Shown piece after piece: positions 10,681-22,919 of a stretch of 64,000 nt of DNA (position 1 is the first letter of the stretch; every line of letters begins with the position of its first letter). The stretch covers positions 16,326,414 through 16,390,413 of the forward strand of contig OZ026835.1 in the NCBI GenBank assembly GCA_964023205.1, in the 5' to 3' direction. The notes below the pieces were generated by a model. That model did not search any database. It was not told where the DNA came from and was given only the letters and a program-made list of their open reading frames with translations. Origin of the DNA: Lutraria lutraria (Eukaryota > Mollusca > Bivalvia > Venerida > Mactridae). Both the position numbers and the translations under genes were made by a program.

Positions 10681-11720
10681 TTTAAAAAATTAGTTACAGC
10701 AAAAGGAAGCCGACATTCTTTGGTCCAGTTTGGGAGACATTAATCGCCCTTTCGATTTCGTAAATAACCCATGTAATTTTATGCCCAAGATACGCGTCAT
10801 CCTCAAATTGACAGGTATAACTTTTTAGACATGATGACGTACGCTAAAGTTATTATATGATAATGCTCACTTTATAAATGTAGTATTGAAAAGAAAATGA
10901 ATTAACCATTGGTTTCAAACAAGTCATGTAATTTCACAAAGTACATGACTCGTACCGCCTTAGTACTCCGGTACAAACGACATGTAATTTATAGTCTAAT
11001 ATAAATGAAAGTTTACGAAACAGGACCCAAAAGGGGATGTGAATAAAAATGAACTATTGAAAAAGCACTTAGCACCAATCAAACTTCAATTACTGAGATA
11101 ATCGTTCATATTTATATATGGAGTCGTTTATATAACTTGAATACATTGTACGGTAAGTGTTCCTGGTTCCCTATGCATGATAATAATGTATATAATGCAC
11201 AAACCCCGAGAGGACATGATAGTAAAGACCAACTGAAATCCTTAAGTGGGCAATCCACGTTCAATAATATTGACAATTCTTCAATAATTATTTGAGATTT
11301 CTGATCCTCATCAACATATTGATGGGTTCTTCAATATCACCCACTCACGTCAGTATTTTCGTCAATAAATGAATATGGACAAATATTAAAAGTGGATGGG
11401 CCCCTTTACAGTCAAATATAAATTTCCTAGCATAAACACATTGAGAAAGAGATAAAGTTTCGACAATTACCTTGAAATGTGATAAACCTGTATGTTTGTA
11501 TCAGACTTTTAATCTAACTATCAAATTTCAACTTTTTTACATACACAGCTACACGTATGTTTGTATTTAACACTATATCATATATTTGTGTTTTCGATAT
11601 ACGCAGACAGTACTGAAAGTAAATGACAATGTAACATAATTCTCCTTGTCCTTCTCAAACTAAGGCCACATTGTGTTACTATGTTCAAGTCTGTATATGC
11701 CGCTTATATTGTTGTTTTAT

Positions 11721-11738
11721 CCCCCCCCCCCCCCCCCC
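11721..11738 (+). repeat. Poly-C run, 18 bases
   Basis: Uninterrupted mononucleotide C tract. The length in the assembly may be unreliable. Confidence 0.95.
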
Positions 11739-14700
11739 TCAAACAATTAATAGAGGAATACATGTATATTCTATAGCGTACCCATAAACGTAAATACCGA
11801 ACTATATCCCGTTATTTTGAATGATGCCTCTACATGTTGGTCACTCTACTTCTATGTTCACTTATTAAAACGTATGTGCTATTTATTTACTAATCTAGTT
11901 TTATTACTATAACCTTATTGAACATTTACATTCATACTAATTTCTTGTTGTATTACTTCATGTATATATCACCGAATAAAAATCACTAACAAATTTGACT
12001 TATTACGCAAAATAGATCTTAAAAAATGTAAATAAGCGTAATTATCATAAGACCGTGTAGTGCACCGTTATAGATCTACAGTGACATACTTTAGAGTATA
12101 CTTAGTATTTTAACGACATAAAAAGTAATTTTGATCTCAACACTTAGGTCCGAGTAGAACTTTACAACGTGTTTGCTTGGAAGACGAGCGCTGAGCCGTT
12201 TGGAGACATATTTTTAAACTGGTCCCTAAAGTCTCAGTTGTACGTTATTTCGTTGAAAAGGTACCCGACCATTTATATTTATGTACATGTCAAATAGACA
12301 TCGGTGATATTAGTGTATTGTCTGTGAAAGAATTAAATCAATGAAAACAATATAATATTACATACATGCATATTGATAAATATCGCAATAGATAATAGTC
12401 CGGTAACATTGAACCAAACTATGCATTTATATACCCCTCTGGGTAAGACATATCTGACCCAATGCCAAATATACATAATTAATTATGCAAACCCGTAAAG
12501 ATAAGGTTCCACTTATATCGGAATGAACTTCCTAGTTCCAATCTATCCATAATTATGTCTCTTGAAGAGATATACCTACGTAAAGATTGTATTGCAATAA
12601 CTAAAGGAAAAAACACATCACATAAATTCATTGCATTTTTTCCCTTACCCTTAAAAACCTTCAATGTATTCATAGTCTTCCTAGTATACAATAACATTAA
12701 GGAAGTTAGAAATATCTGTACCTCGGTCGGTAATCTTAAGCTTTCTTTAAGTGATTTCGGATCAATACAATGATTTTCATCTTAACACGAGAAAGAGGAA
12801 GTTTAAAAATGAAACATTTATAAAAAAAATAATCATTAAGGGGAAACTATAATGTTGTCAAAATCCAAAATCTCCTAGCTTTCAAAAGGTAATGTAAAAT
12901 CTAGATTAAAATAAGATAGTGAATAAATAATTTAATCTGACTGTGATGAAAATATGTTGTTTTTTTTAAGATGATAAAACTTCATGTTTAACACGTCGTG
13001 CATACTATAAATGCATCTCATTATTTCTATAAGTTCTGATTTACTACAACCGATTATACAGAGTTAAATTTTAGCTAATTCATTATTTCATATTACATCC
13101 ATGACCGACTTAATGTCACATGATTATACATACTGAAAACATGCATTAACATATATTTATGATTAAATCATTGAAGTATTTTATTGTATCATTTATCATA
13201 CCAAGAGTATTGTTGTAACGAAATAATTTAAACCTAAGATCATGAATGCATGTAGGTAACCTGATATGGGTATCGACTTCGTGTTTGATACCAGAAAATA
13301 AAGTTGCCAAAGGGATTATTCGTACTCATACATAACCACGACACAATGAAATATTCGAGCCAATAAATCCCCCCTCCCTATCGGATTTAGAAAATTGTCA
13401 GTTCGTCGTTACGTCAAACTCGTTATAAACGCGTCCGACGCAATACGTGTCGACTGTATTTGTTTGTTGATTGGTAACAATATGACTGACTGCAGACTGA
13501 CTGACTGAGAGAAAGTTATTAGGAAGAAAACAACTGAATAATGAACAGGTTATACACTTAACGTTTAATTGTCCTTCTAGTATACAATGAGTGCACCACT
13601 TGTCAATCATTAAGCGTGATGAAGTTATCAACCGTTGCTAATGATTCAGTGTGACAGTTCTTCTTATAGTTTCAAAAGTCTATTTTCTCCACATCCAGAG
13701 TTGGAAACTGTACCTCTGATGTGACAGTACAAAATCAAAGAGCTTGTTTTCCAATCTGTCTGTATATAAATGTATTTGTAATTTCACTTCCGTACATTTG
13801 TTTCTTGAATAAAGATGTTTAAACTAAGTTTTAAATCAGATATAGCTTCGTTAGTCTTTTTATCAATATGCTAAAATATATTGTATTTATGCATGAAGAT
13901 TTGAAGGGTTATTTAATGTTACAAAAAGACAAACAAAAGATTGAAATAGCCTCATTCACTACACGAGTGGGTACCGTTGTTGTTTTACGCCCATTTGTCG
14001 CTTTTTGATATATTGATGGGTTCGTGAAAAATATTATTTATACAGCATATATGGGCTCCTTATTCAAAAACTTATTTAAACACAGGTTCTTCAGTATTAT
14101 GATTTATACCTACGCACTTCTTCAAGACTACATATTTTTAAAAATCACTATATTTTTATTTATAGATACAAGAATTGAAACGCAGAGGTTGATATATAGC
14201 TGCATACTCTAAAGTAACCGATACCAGCAAAATTTCATCGAATTTTGAACATGATCTATGACGGTGATGTCAGCGGAGCGTAAACAACCCGAGGAAAATT
14301 CTCCGTCCGTCAATATGCCATAAATGCCCTGAATGGCATAAAAGAGACATCATTGATTATACACGATAACACCTAGTGCCATGAAGCTAACAATCTTGAG
14401 ACTTTATTTCAGGGGTACAAATGGGAAGTTAATGTATGAAACATCCTGCTTACTCGCTATGATTTGAAAGGACCCGGCATTCCAGGAAATCGTTATAACT
14501 ACTTGCTGCCGTGAACGGGGTAGTGATGGACTTTTTGTTAGACTAAAAATAAAACTTCACATACATAAATTATGTAATCTCCAAAGATTTTGTTCATGAA
14601 ATGTGTTTGTGCTCAAATCAATAACGAGGAAAAATGATAACAATTAAATTATTCTTCATATGGAGAGGTTGGTAGTTACTTGTTAAGAACCAGGAACATA

Positions 14701-15999
14701 CTATACCGATTCTAGATTAACTGCCCGGAATACAACTGTACAGATCCTGAACAAAATAAATGAAGTATTCTCATAAATGAAGTAACGCTGTTACTGTTAA
14801 ATTGTGTGATTTAATGGTTATCTTGAAAAGAGCACATCCAAAACTGCAACAAAGAAAACTGTTGATCTTATAGAATAGAAAACAGGCCATTTGTATGTTT
14901 TTCAATGAGTTTGGGTGTACACAAAAGTCTGAACTCTTCATTTTGAAATAAAACATACATAAATAATAGCCCAAAGATAAAACGTTCTTTATAACGTTAT
15001 CTATAAGTAATATATCAGACGGAGCGGGTCATAACCAGACTTATCAATACCCACATTGAATGAAAAAGTATAATATAATTAACCTTTTTCAATATTAGCC
15101 CATCAACGAGGATACATTCCTTCAAATCTAAGGAATGATTCGATCTTTATATCAAGTGTTATCTTTGCTGTATATTAGTACTTACAATTTATGGACTGAC
15201 ATACAAACGGACGGACAGTAATATTTATATATATATTATATCTTTTCTTTTTCGTTGCTTCCATTACAATAAAATGGGTTGTTTAGTCGTGGTAAGAAGA
15301 TATACATTGTCCCTTACAACGTTTATAGTCTAAATCAACTTCTCCACACATGGAGGAAAATAGACGTCTTTGTCAAATAACGTATTATATTAAATTATTT
15401 AAATATCAATATATGTATGTACAACGTATTATATTATATCAAATTATTTAGATATCCAATATATGTTCTCCATTGTCACCTTTCTTTGTATTTGGGTGTC
15501 AGTAAACCATGTAATGAAATTATGAGACAAGTTTGAATTTTATAAAAATGTTCATGTATAGCCTATTACTTCATTTACTCATGAAATATGAATATTAAGA
15601 ACCTTAATTATGAAGTTAAATTAATGACACGTGGGTATGTGAACATAAGCAAAACATCGTATATCCAATTACAATGTATAACTATTTCGTATGCATGTAC
15701 GCGTACATACACGAGAAGAAATGTTAAAAAAAAATTTTGAAAGATAATACTACATATCAAATTACCCATCAGAGTGTAAAATAATATACAATTTACTGAA
15801 ACTTATGCAATTGCGAAGGTAAATCAAATTTTAAATTCAATAAAACAGCAATATATTGTACTCCATTTCTGTAAAACTATGTACATCGTATACGTTTAAT
15901 TTCTAATTCATAAAACATATAGTTAATTCATAACATTTCAGCCTATGACATTTTTCTCTTTATATGAAAAACATTGCAAGCTGAAAACAGCGCAATGCA

Positions 16000-16238
16000 G
16001 TCTCCGTGGTCAAGTGGTTTTAGTCTCTGACTAGTAACCACTAGCCCCTCACCGTTGTAAGTTCGAATCCCAGCCGGGACCAAATTTCACATACAAAGAA
16101 GAAGAGCGTGTTCAGACAAGTTATGAGAAGTCGGTGTTTCTACCCAGGTGCACACCCGGAGTCTTCTTCCACCAATAAAGTAGAAAATGCCACCAAATGA
16201 ACCTGGCTGATGGTTCGACGTTAAATCCAAGAGATAAA
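16000..16238 (+). mobile_element. tRNA-headed SINE, copy 1
   Basis: The 5' part resembles a tRNA-Ser-type head: A-box region TGGTCAAGTGG, long variable arm, B-box AGTTCGAATCCCAG, and closing acceptor GGGAC. The 3' body has 'CCCAGGTGCACACCCGG' and 'GACGTTAAATCCAAGAGATAAA'. The same body occurs at 17531-17765 (minus) and 30455-30680 (plus). It resembles the V-SINE type reported from molluscs (RUDI), but that name is a suggestion, not a database result. Confidence 0.75.
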
Positions 16239-17530
16239 GTGAATACTGTGTACATAATATAATACTTCTTGCTTTCAGGTGATGGTCAGAGTGGTATCGG
16301 AATTAGTGAAAAAAGCAGAATAGACATACTCACTTAGATGCTAATAACCATATTTTAAGGATGTATCAACAATATTCTAGAATTTAAAGAATGAATTAAA
16401 AGATCTAGACTACTGACGACATGGGCATGTCTGGCATGCGTTGGTGTGTAACTGACCATATGTGATGGTCATACACCTGTACAAGAAAGTCTACTTACGT
16501 TCAGCTAAATCAAATCAAAATTCGCCCACAAACGATGTCAGAAACTGATAACTCACGTCAAACTCGAGGAATAGATCGATGAATCTTTAATAATGACTTC
16601 GTAACAGCTGAATTAAAACTTCCTGTTTAAATAACTGTTATCAGTCACGTGGGCTAATGTGTAATACACATAACGCATTTATCAGCAAATACTAACAGAG
16701 CAAAACCTGTCAATATTACGATCCTGGTCTTATTGCATAACTTCCTAACATGGAATGAATATCTTTTTAAAATTAAAGTGTCAAAGGAAAAAGAATAAGT
16801 GCGCGTACTTAATCTCAGCATGCAACATTCATGCCGACAATTTGCCAGAATACAAACCACTTAGGGTCTCTTTAAATTCCGTTAATTCCACAGAGACAAA
16901 TTCCTTGTAGAGTACATGTGTTCGAGTGTACATGCGCCGACCGTGTCCTACATTTCTACCTTCAGTGCAATATGGTAATAAAATGTTCTACGTACATATA
17001 CTGTTAAAGTCTTATGGAGTTGGAAGCTGATAATATCGTAAACTTAAGAATTGTAATAATTTCCTTGTATTATGTGTTACTGACAAACATATTGTAATTA
17101 CCTTATATATTGCAGATTTTTGCCATTGTGTGACTTTAGACATACGTGTACATGTAAATACAATTTAGTGTACATACTTTAAATCCTAAATTAAGTACAA
17201 CCTCATTGAGCGATCACTTCATAATGAGGACCACCTATTGTAACGATCACTGAATTGAGGACTGGTTTTAAACATTTCCTCCATATAGTTCTACTCGATA
17301 TTGAGACCGGTGTTTTATACCAAAGTTGTCATACCATCTGGGTTGTACTGTATTTGTATAATATTATTTAGTCATGTTCTAGTCAATGTATAAACATTAT
17401 ACAGTGTTATAAATGTTTATTTATATCGACCATCTCATTGTATTGCATCGTCCATTTTTCCTTTGGTATTAAGTGTGATGGTACAAATAGTCTGGCCAGT
17501 TTTAAATCTTCAGTACCTTAGTACAAAGTT

Positions 17531-17765
17531 TTTTATCATTGGGGTATTACGTCGCACCTACAACCAGGGCTATTTAGCGACTTTCCCGCTTTAACTTTGG
17601 AGGAAGAGCCCAGGTGTACACCGTGGAAGAATTACCGACCTTCAGTTAGCTAGCTGGTCGGTTATGTACATGTGGAATATTGTCCCGGATGGTACGCGAA
17701 CTCACAGCGGTGAGATGTATAATAATTAATAGTCAGAGACCATAAACTACATGATTAAGGAAGCC
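17531..17765 (-). mobile_element. tRNA-headed SINE, copy 2
   Basis: On the minus strand it begins GGGCTTCC and has GTCTCTGACTA, then CACCGCTGTGAGTTCG (B-box region), CCGGGAC, and body blocks CTGAAGGTCGGT, GGTGTACACCTGGGC and GTGCGACGTAATACCCA, ending ATGATAAAA. Block order equals the copies at 16000 and 30455. The A-box is degraded, so it is probably not transcribed by RNA polymerase III now. Confidence 0.75.
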
Positions 17766-18056
17766 CATAGTGTGTCATCTGGCTGTCCGTTTAGTGTTGT
17801 GTATTCAAGAATAAAATATGTACACGAATGCCTTCGCATTAATGAGCTACTCGGTTCTAACCACTACTAAGTATCAAACACGCATAACAATAACTTTTCA
17901 TTAAATATGTGATAATATAAATACGCGGGGTAAGTACCTAATGGAACATGATGTCGTGTCGGTGAAGTAATCTGCAGGTGGGTAAAGTAGTCAAACATTT
18001 AGAATTTAAACAGAAATACATGTACACTCAATGTTCACTGTGGACATCATTTACAG

Positions 18057-18475
18057 ATGACCTTAACTTACTGTGACTGATGACCTTTTCAGTCGCGTGA
18101 CCTTTTCACACTGATGGCCTTTTCAGTCATGTGGCCTATAGTCACTGATGACCTTTACAGTCAGATGACCCTTTACAGTCAGGTGACCTTTACTCACTGA
18201 TGACCTTTACAGTCAGGTGACCTTTACTCAATGATGACCTTCACAGTCAGGTGACCTTTACAACCAGATGACCCTATACAGTCAGGTGACCTTTACTCAC
18301 TGATGACCTTTACAGTCAGGTGACTTTCACTCAATGATGACCTTTACAGCCAGATGACCTTTACTCAATGATGACCTTTACAGTCAGGTGACCTTTACTC
18401 AATGATGACCTTCACAGTCAGGTGACCTTTACAGCCAGATGACCCTTTACAGCCAGGTGACCCTTTACAGTCAAA
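18057..18475 (+). repeat. Minisatellite of GTGACCTTT / GATGACCTTTACAGTCAG units
   Basis: About twenty half-units of roughly 17-18 bp alternate between 'GATGACCTTTACAGTCAG' and 'GTGACCTTTACTCACT' types, giving a higher-order period of about 34 bp. The left edge is the most degenerate; the middle copies are near-identical. No coding frame is kept across the array. Confidence 0.9.
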
Positions 18476-18489
18476 CTTAACTCACACAG

Positions 18490-18975
18490 AAATTATCTTT
18501 TTCACAGGTTTAACTGTAATGTCAGTTTTCATATGTTTATATAATCCTAAAGATCAAGAATCATACCTTGATATATAATTGAACATATTTATTAATCAAA
18601 ACCAATTTCTATGTAAATTCAATGTAAAACTTCAATACATATTACGGTATTTCACCTACAACTAGCGTTAATATAAACGAGAAGATTTCGTGCACAAATA
18701 TGATAAATATAAAAAAAAATAAGGTAATGTTTATGAAAACTTAGGACCTCCCGTGTTTAGATTGCTTTATCTTTAAGATAAATGTTGGACTCAGTATTTA
18801 CACAATAAACTTCAAATTATGCACTGATGTCTCAATTTTATCACATGTTACTATGGACTGGTAATATGGTATGATGGTATGTATTCATATAGTTAAATAT
18901 AATACAAATACAGTCATTTCTAACCCGATACCTAATATTACCTATTATATTACAAACAAACTATATTATATATAC
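18490..18975. other. AT-rich spacer
   Basis: No exon or element recognised. On the minus strand an AATAAA within the 'taataaaaaaaa' context near 18985-18991 could serve the candidate gene at 19.0-19.9 kb. Confidence 0.4.
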
Positions 18976-19064
18976 TATTATATTTTTTTTATTACACACA
19001 TTGTTTTCTAACTGGTCCATCTAATTCGGTAATACTTGCATTGTTAAAAAAAATTAGTGCACGA

Positions 19065-19876
19065 GTCTGTTATATGCACGTGACCAGGTATATCTTCGAA
19101 AGAAGCTAGACCTGTCCACGTGCATACGTATTTATAAGCGCTCTGAATGTTTTGAGAACAAAAGAAATTCCTTTTCAAGTTGAAACAATAACATAGATAT
19201 AAGAAAATAACCCATGACAACACTATTAAGATATTAGAAAATCGACTTTTTACGTTTATATTACTACTTATTACAAAACATGTGTCTGAAAATTTTCTTT
19301 CAACCCGACAGTTACGTATAGGCAATTCTCAACTAATCCCTTACACCATGTAATAATTATTGTAGAGCACGTCTGGCAACATACATTCAATAACCTCATT
19401 GTCATAGGGTGGTGTAATCGGTTACTACTATACAATTGTCATAGAAGTAAGGCGACAAGGATATCTTGACAGACTTTAGTTTAGGTATAAAGCGTAAAAC
19501 TATACCTGTTCGTCATATCGAATGTTGCCATGTTGTCCCCGTACATGACCAGAGTCAGAGATAAAATATCTTCTGAAACGCAATCGGACATGTTGGTAAC
19601 TGCAATACCATCTAACGACTGTCGAACAATGTGTAATTCATATAAAAACCACGTACATCGACCTATCTGTGTAGAAAAGACCTGATCACGGGATTCTCGA
19701 AACACCTCGAGCGCTACATAGTACATACACGCTTTCGTTGTTCACGTGAATCCCGTGACAATTTACCATAAAATCGATATTTAGGCTTACCAACATTTCC
19801 TCGTGCAAAATGGTGAAATCTTGCGCTCAAAACTGCTGGATCGTCATGGTAGAAATATTTTATCATTTCTGTGTAG
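19065..19876 (-). CDS. Candidate small gene of unknown product (2-3 exons)
   Basis: Two minus-strand segments look like exons. Segment A (19791-19876) follows a pyrimidine-rich tract ending CATTAG, encodes YTEMIKYFYHDD-PAVLSARFHHFARGNV (given as two pieces of one 28-residue run), and ends at GTAAGC, phase 1. Segment B lies in an 81-codon open frame and ends at AACAG/GTATAG (19506). Its text includes IGRCTWFLYELHIVRQSL and MSDCVSEDILSLTLVMYGDN. A start at 19695 after TTTCGAG would match the phase of A, but a stronger-looking acceptor (TTTTCTACACAG, exon from 19666) would not. A third segment after 'caaaacattcag' (about 19130) may finish the protein. Amino-acid content looks like a real protein, yet I recognise no family and no start codon was found. 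Confidence 0.35.
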
Positions 19877-20061
19877 CTAATGAAGCCAGAAGGAATTAAA
19901 AAAGTGCCGTGGTTGAAATGACTCTAAGTGTACTTAGTCAATGATTATTTACATTCCCGGGGTATTGCTGTCTTGTTTAAGACTTTTAATAAAATGTATA
20001 GTAGTACAGTATTATAGTACACGTATTTGTATTTATAAATTGGCTGTATTAAATATTAACA

Positions 20062-20127
20062 GCCCGATTAGCTCAGTTGGCTCATCTTGCATGCAGGAGT
20101 TCGCGGGGTTCGAGCCCCGCATCGGGT
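20062..20127 (+). pseudogene. tRNA-like unit 1 (Ala/Cys-like, shortened)
   Basis: A 7-bp acceptor pairing (GCCCGAT with ATCGGGT) closes a 66-nt unit. The A-box TAGCTCAGTTGG and B-box GGTTCGAGCCC are good and the T stem pairs fully. About six bases are missing between the D arm and the anticodon arm (TCTTGCATGCAGG), so it cannot fold as a normal tRNA. No tail or SINE body follows. Confidence 0.7.
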
Positions 20128-20364
20128 ACATTATGTTCCACCAATTACAAAAATAAATATATGAAAAACATACTATCAGTTGAGCAAATTTCATAACACT
20201 CAATATACCTTGACATTTTTTAAAGCTTTTGATATAACAAATAGAATCAAACGAAAGTATTACACAGAAATGCCACATGAACAGTTTTTTTCTATTCACA
20301 CCTTCCACATTACACTGTTTCACAAACTATTTAGAATGTGGCAGTATATGTTGTATAATTAAAA

Positions 20365-20436
20365 GCCCGATTAGCTCAGATGGTAAAGCATCTGACTTGC
20401 AAGCAGGAGGTCGCGGGTTAGAACCCCACATTGGGT
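20365..20436 (+). pseudogene. tRNA-like unit 2 (72 nt, TGC or GCA anticodon region)
   Basis: The acceptor GCCCGAT pairs with ATTGGGT using G-U pairs. The A-box TAGCTCAGATGG is intact; the anticodon arm is TCTGACTTGCAAGCAGG, giving TGC (Ala) if U33 is the second T. The B-box is altered (GGTTAGAACC instead of GGTTCGAnTCC) and one T-stem pair is lost. It lies 303 bp downstream of, and in the same orientation as, the related unit at 20062. Probably a tRNA pseudogene or the head of a small SINE. Confidence 0.65.
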
Positions 20437-20439
20437 ACA

Positions 20440-21008
20440 TTATACATTACTCGTGCTACCCGAGCAGTGTGGTTGATTTAAAGGTTTCCATCGTGTAGGT
20501 AGACTTTTAAATCCACATGCTATTTTATCTACTTGTCTGATCAAAATAAATCCCTTCGCTGATTCATTAAAAGATTGACAAAATGTACTTCATCATGCAT
20601 GATTACAGAATCAAAGGAAAGAAAATCGGACTATTTTTGGTTAAATAGTTACTTTACAAACTCTTTGTAACAATAGTATACATTTACCATGAAAGAAGAA
20701 ATTTAGTGATATAAAAATTAAACTTTAACTGATGACTGATAACTATTATTATCAAATTAGCGTAAAATAATATACATCAAGTCATGACGATCAGCTGATA
20801 AATGAACTGTCCGTATTGCATGCATACGGCAGCTGCAGTAATGATTCAATTTTTTCTTGGATACTTCCGCGAAAAGTTGAACAATGAACAGTGACAATAC
20901 ATGTACGTATACAAAAGTACATGTAATTTGATATACATGATATAATTGATTGCGCTGTTGTTGCTGATGCAAGTGTGTACATGTACTTCACATTTAGTTA
21001 ATTCTAAT
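20440..21008. other. Non-genic stretch
   Basis: AT-rich DNA with overlapping short minus-strand frames (20757-21198) that run into the GGTTGGTC simple repeat and are not credible genes. Confidence 0.5.
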
Positions 21009-21125
21009 ATGGTTGGTTGGTTAGTCGGTTGATCGGTCGGCCGGTCGGTCGCTGGTTGCGGGCTGGTTGGTTGGTCGGTAGGTCGGTCGATCGATCGGTC
21101 GCTGTCATGCGGGCTGGTTGGTTGT
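21009..21125 (+). repeat. Degenerate GGTT/GGTC tetranucleotide repeat
   Basis: Mixed GGTT, GGTC, CGGT and GATC tetramers over about 115 bp, with an internal near-repeat of GCGGGCTGGTTGGTT. It produces artefactual TDQPTN-rich frames on the minus strand. Confidence 0.85.
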
Positions 21126-21130
21126 TGGTC

Positions 21131-21615
21131 TGTCCATGTTTCGTGTCCGGTCCATAAGTTGGACATCTCTTAGGTAATTGTAAAATAACTTGGCACAAGT
21201 ATTAAACAAACATCCGACAGTGTGTCGAACACAACAGCCAGCTACCTAGGGACAAGATTACACATGGAGGTCAAATAGTTAGTTGGTCTGTCCATATAGT
21301 TCGTGTCCGGGTCATACCTTGAAATTATCTTGGACAACTGTAAAATATCTTGGCACAATTACTAACAAACAGTAGACGGTGTGTCGCGCACAACAGCTAT
21401 CTCCCTTGAGTCAAGGTCAATGTCACACAGGTTAAATAGCTAGTTTGTCAGTCAATACTTCGTGTACGGGCCATATCTTTGAAGCCTCTTTGTCAATTGT
21501 AAAATAACTTGGCACAATTACTCACCAACAATCAGACGGTGTGTCGAGCGCAATAGTCAGTTACCAAGGGTCAAGGTCAAACTAAGAGAACAAATAGTCG
21601 TTTCGAGTTTAGGTC
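21131..21615 (+). repeat. Three ~159-bp tandem repeats
   Basis: Copies start near 21131, 21290 and 21450. Each has CTTCGTGT-CGGG-CATA, then TTGTAAAATAACTTGGCACAA, then GACGGTGTGTCG, then CAAGGTCAA. Similar monomers are known to me as abundant in bivalve genomes; that link is from memory, not a search. Confidence 0.8.
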
Positions 21616-21619
21616 ATAA

Positions 21620-22590
21620 CTTTGCTAACTCATAGTCCAGCGTACAGCTGAAGTGGGGGAGACATACGTGTTCGTTCCGAAAACAAACATATGTAGTTTT
21701 GTTTTAAATAATAAATAACAGTCTTTTTAAAAATGGCCTTTATTCGGAGGTTGCCGCTAATACAGGTTTGCTGTGTATTCATTTACAAATTCACAGCAGC
21801 TGCATAATATTGGTAGTGTGTATTCTTTGTTATTTATACAATGAAGAAAACCCCTTATCTATATTACCCACAGCTCGATGTATTTAAGCAAGAGATTAGG
21901 AAATGATCATTAATTTGAGCAAATAATTGATTTTTAAGTGGAAAACAATGGACAATTGAGATTACATGTAAGGATTGGACGGATTTGAATCTTGAATTAG
22001 AAATCCGCTACATGATATACTTCCTGGTATCTGTATGAAAACAATTTTACTTCACGAATTGAGAATTGTAGTTTTTAACCTACTTTTACCAAATCTTTGC
22101 CATACATCAAGATGTATATTCGTAACTATGTATTTTAAAGTAACGATGTTAATGGCATGCGTGTACACCAATGAAAACCGACTGATTAACACTGAATCAT
22201 TTTGTTATTAAGTTACATCAAATATAATGTGCGCTTGAAGCAAAACAATACAATATACTATAATTATGGCATTGCAATCAAAGCATTACATCGTGGAAGT
22301 ATTTCACGACACACAATTATTTGTTCTATGTTGATATTATATTCCTTTTTAAGTTGATGAGTGACTTATAGGCCATAGCGGGGTCGGGTGTAAAAACGGG
22401 TCGTTACCATTGTGCGTAGTAATACAATACATGTCGCGGAAATAAACAAGTATTTACTTGCTATAAATCATATCTGTTTTTACATTACCATTGTGTACAT
22501 ATTTGAATAATTCGCAATGAAAAAGGTCAAAAACTCCTTTCAAGATACAAGTATTTTCGTTCTTAATTTTTAAAGTTCAAGCAATACACG
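21620..22590. other. Non-genic stretch
   Basis: AT-rich sequence with no exon, RNA gene or element ends recognised. Confidence 0.5.
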
Positions 22591-22598
22591 GATTCAAC

Positions 22599-22919
22599 CA
22601 TAGGCACTCGATTTCGTGATTTTTATACGTTTACAAACGTTATTTTTCAATTTCACCCATCAAACAACGCAAACCTGTCGAAAGAAAAATCTTCATTTTT
22701 TCCCTTATTGAGTGTATAAAATACTCCAAGGTAGTGAACTCGCCATCTTTTCGATTGACGGTAGTGACGAAAATAAGCGTGGGTCCCGGCTTTCCTTCTA
22801 ATCTGCACGTACTTTCGTTGTAGTGTTCCCCAACTTTAAACGTTTTGACAGCTTTTACAAGGAAAGCCGGGACCTAAAAGTCTGTAAACGTATACAAATC
22901 ACGGAATCGAGTGCCTATG
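22599..22919. mobile_element. hAT-like MITE, 321 bp, 8-bp target duplication
   Basis: The ends CATAGGCACTCGATT and its inverse extend into ~35-bp inverted repeats. Exact direct repeats GATTCAAC flank it (22591-22598 and 22920-22927). An 8-bp duplication with CAnnG-type tips fits hAT. Inside is a second, inner inverted pair (GTCCCGGCTTTCCTT at about 22783 with AAGGAAAGCCGGGAC at about 22860) that would fold into a nested hairpin. There is no coding region. Confidence 0.85.

Larger units (their letters stand above)
9001..15999. other. 7-kb AT-rich stretch without recognisable genes
   Basis: Apart from the dispersed repeat at 10508-10680 and a poly-C run at 11721-11738, I see no convincing exon, transposase or structured RNA. 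Open frames at 10396-10602, 12479-12773, 13398-13631, 14024-14212 and 14771-14974 are low-complexity or without domains and lack supporting splice signals. Confidence 0.5.

Noticed and set aside
11241..11405. Possible small inverted-repeat element (GGGCAATCCAC ... GTGGATGGGCCC)
   Set aside because: The terminal match is short and imperfect and no flanking duplication was found.
13398..13631. 77-codon minus-strand frame
   Set aside because: No signal peptide, domain or splice context; the sequence includes ACTGACTG simple repeats.
18057..18475. Possible CRISPR-like array
   Set aside because: Repeats are short, degenerate and contiguous with no unique spacers; the host is eukaryotic. It is a minisatellite.
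19044..19325. 93-codon minus-strand frame read as one exon
   Set aside because: A continuous reading has no clear start or homology and spans an acceptor-like CATTCAG; only its last part might be an exon of the candidate gene at 19.1-19.9 kb.
20033..20323. 96-codon minus-strand frame
   Set aside because: It runs through the tRNA-like unit at 20062-20127 on the opposite strand and has no protein features.
20846..21198. Minus-strand frames rich in Thr-Asp-Gln-Pro
   Set aside because: They are produced by the GGTT/GGTC simple repeat at 21009-21125 and lack any domain.
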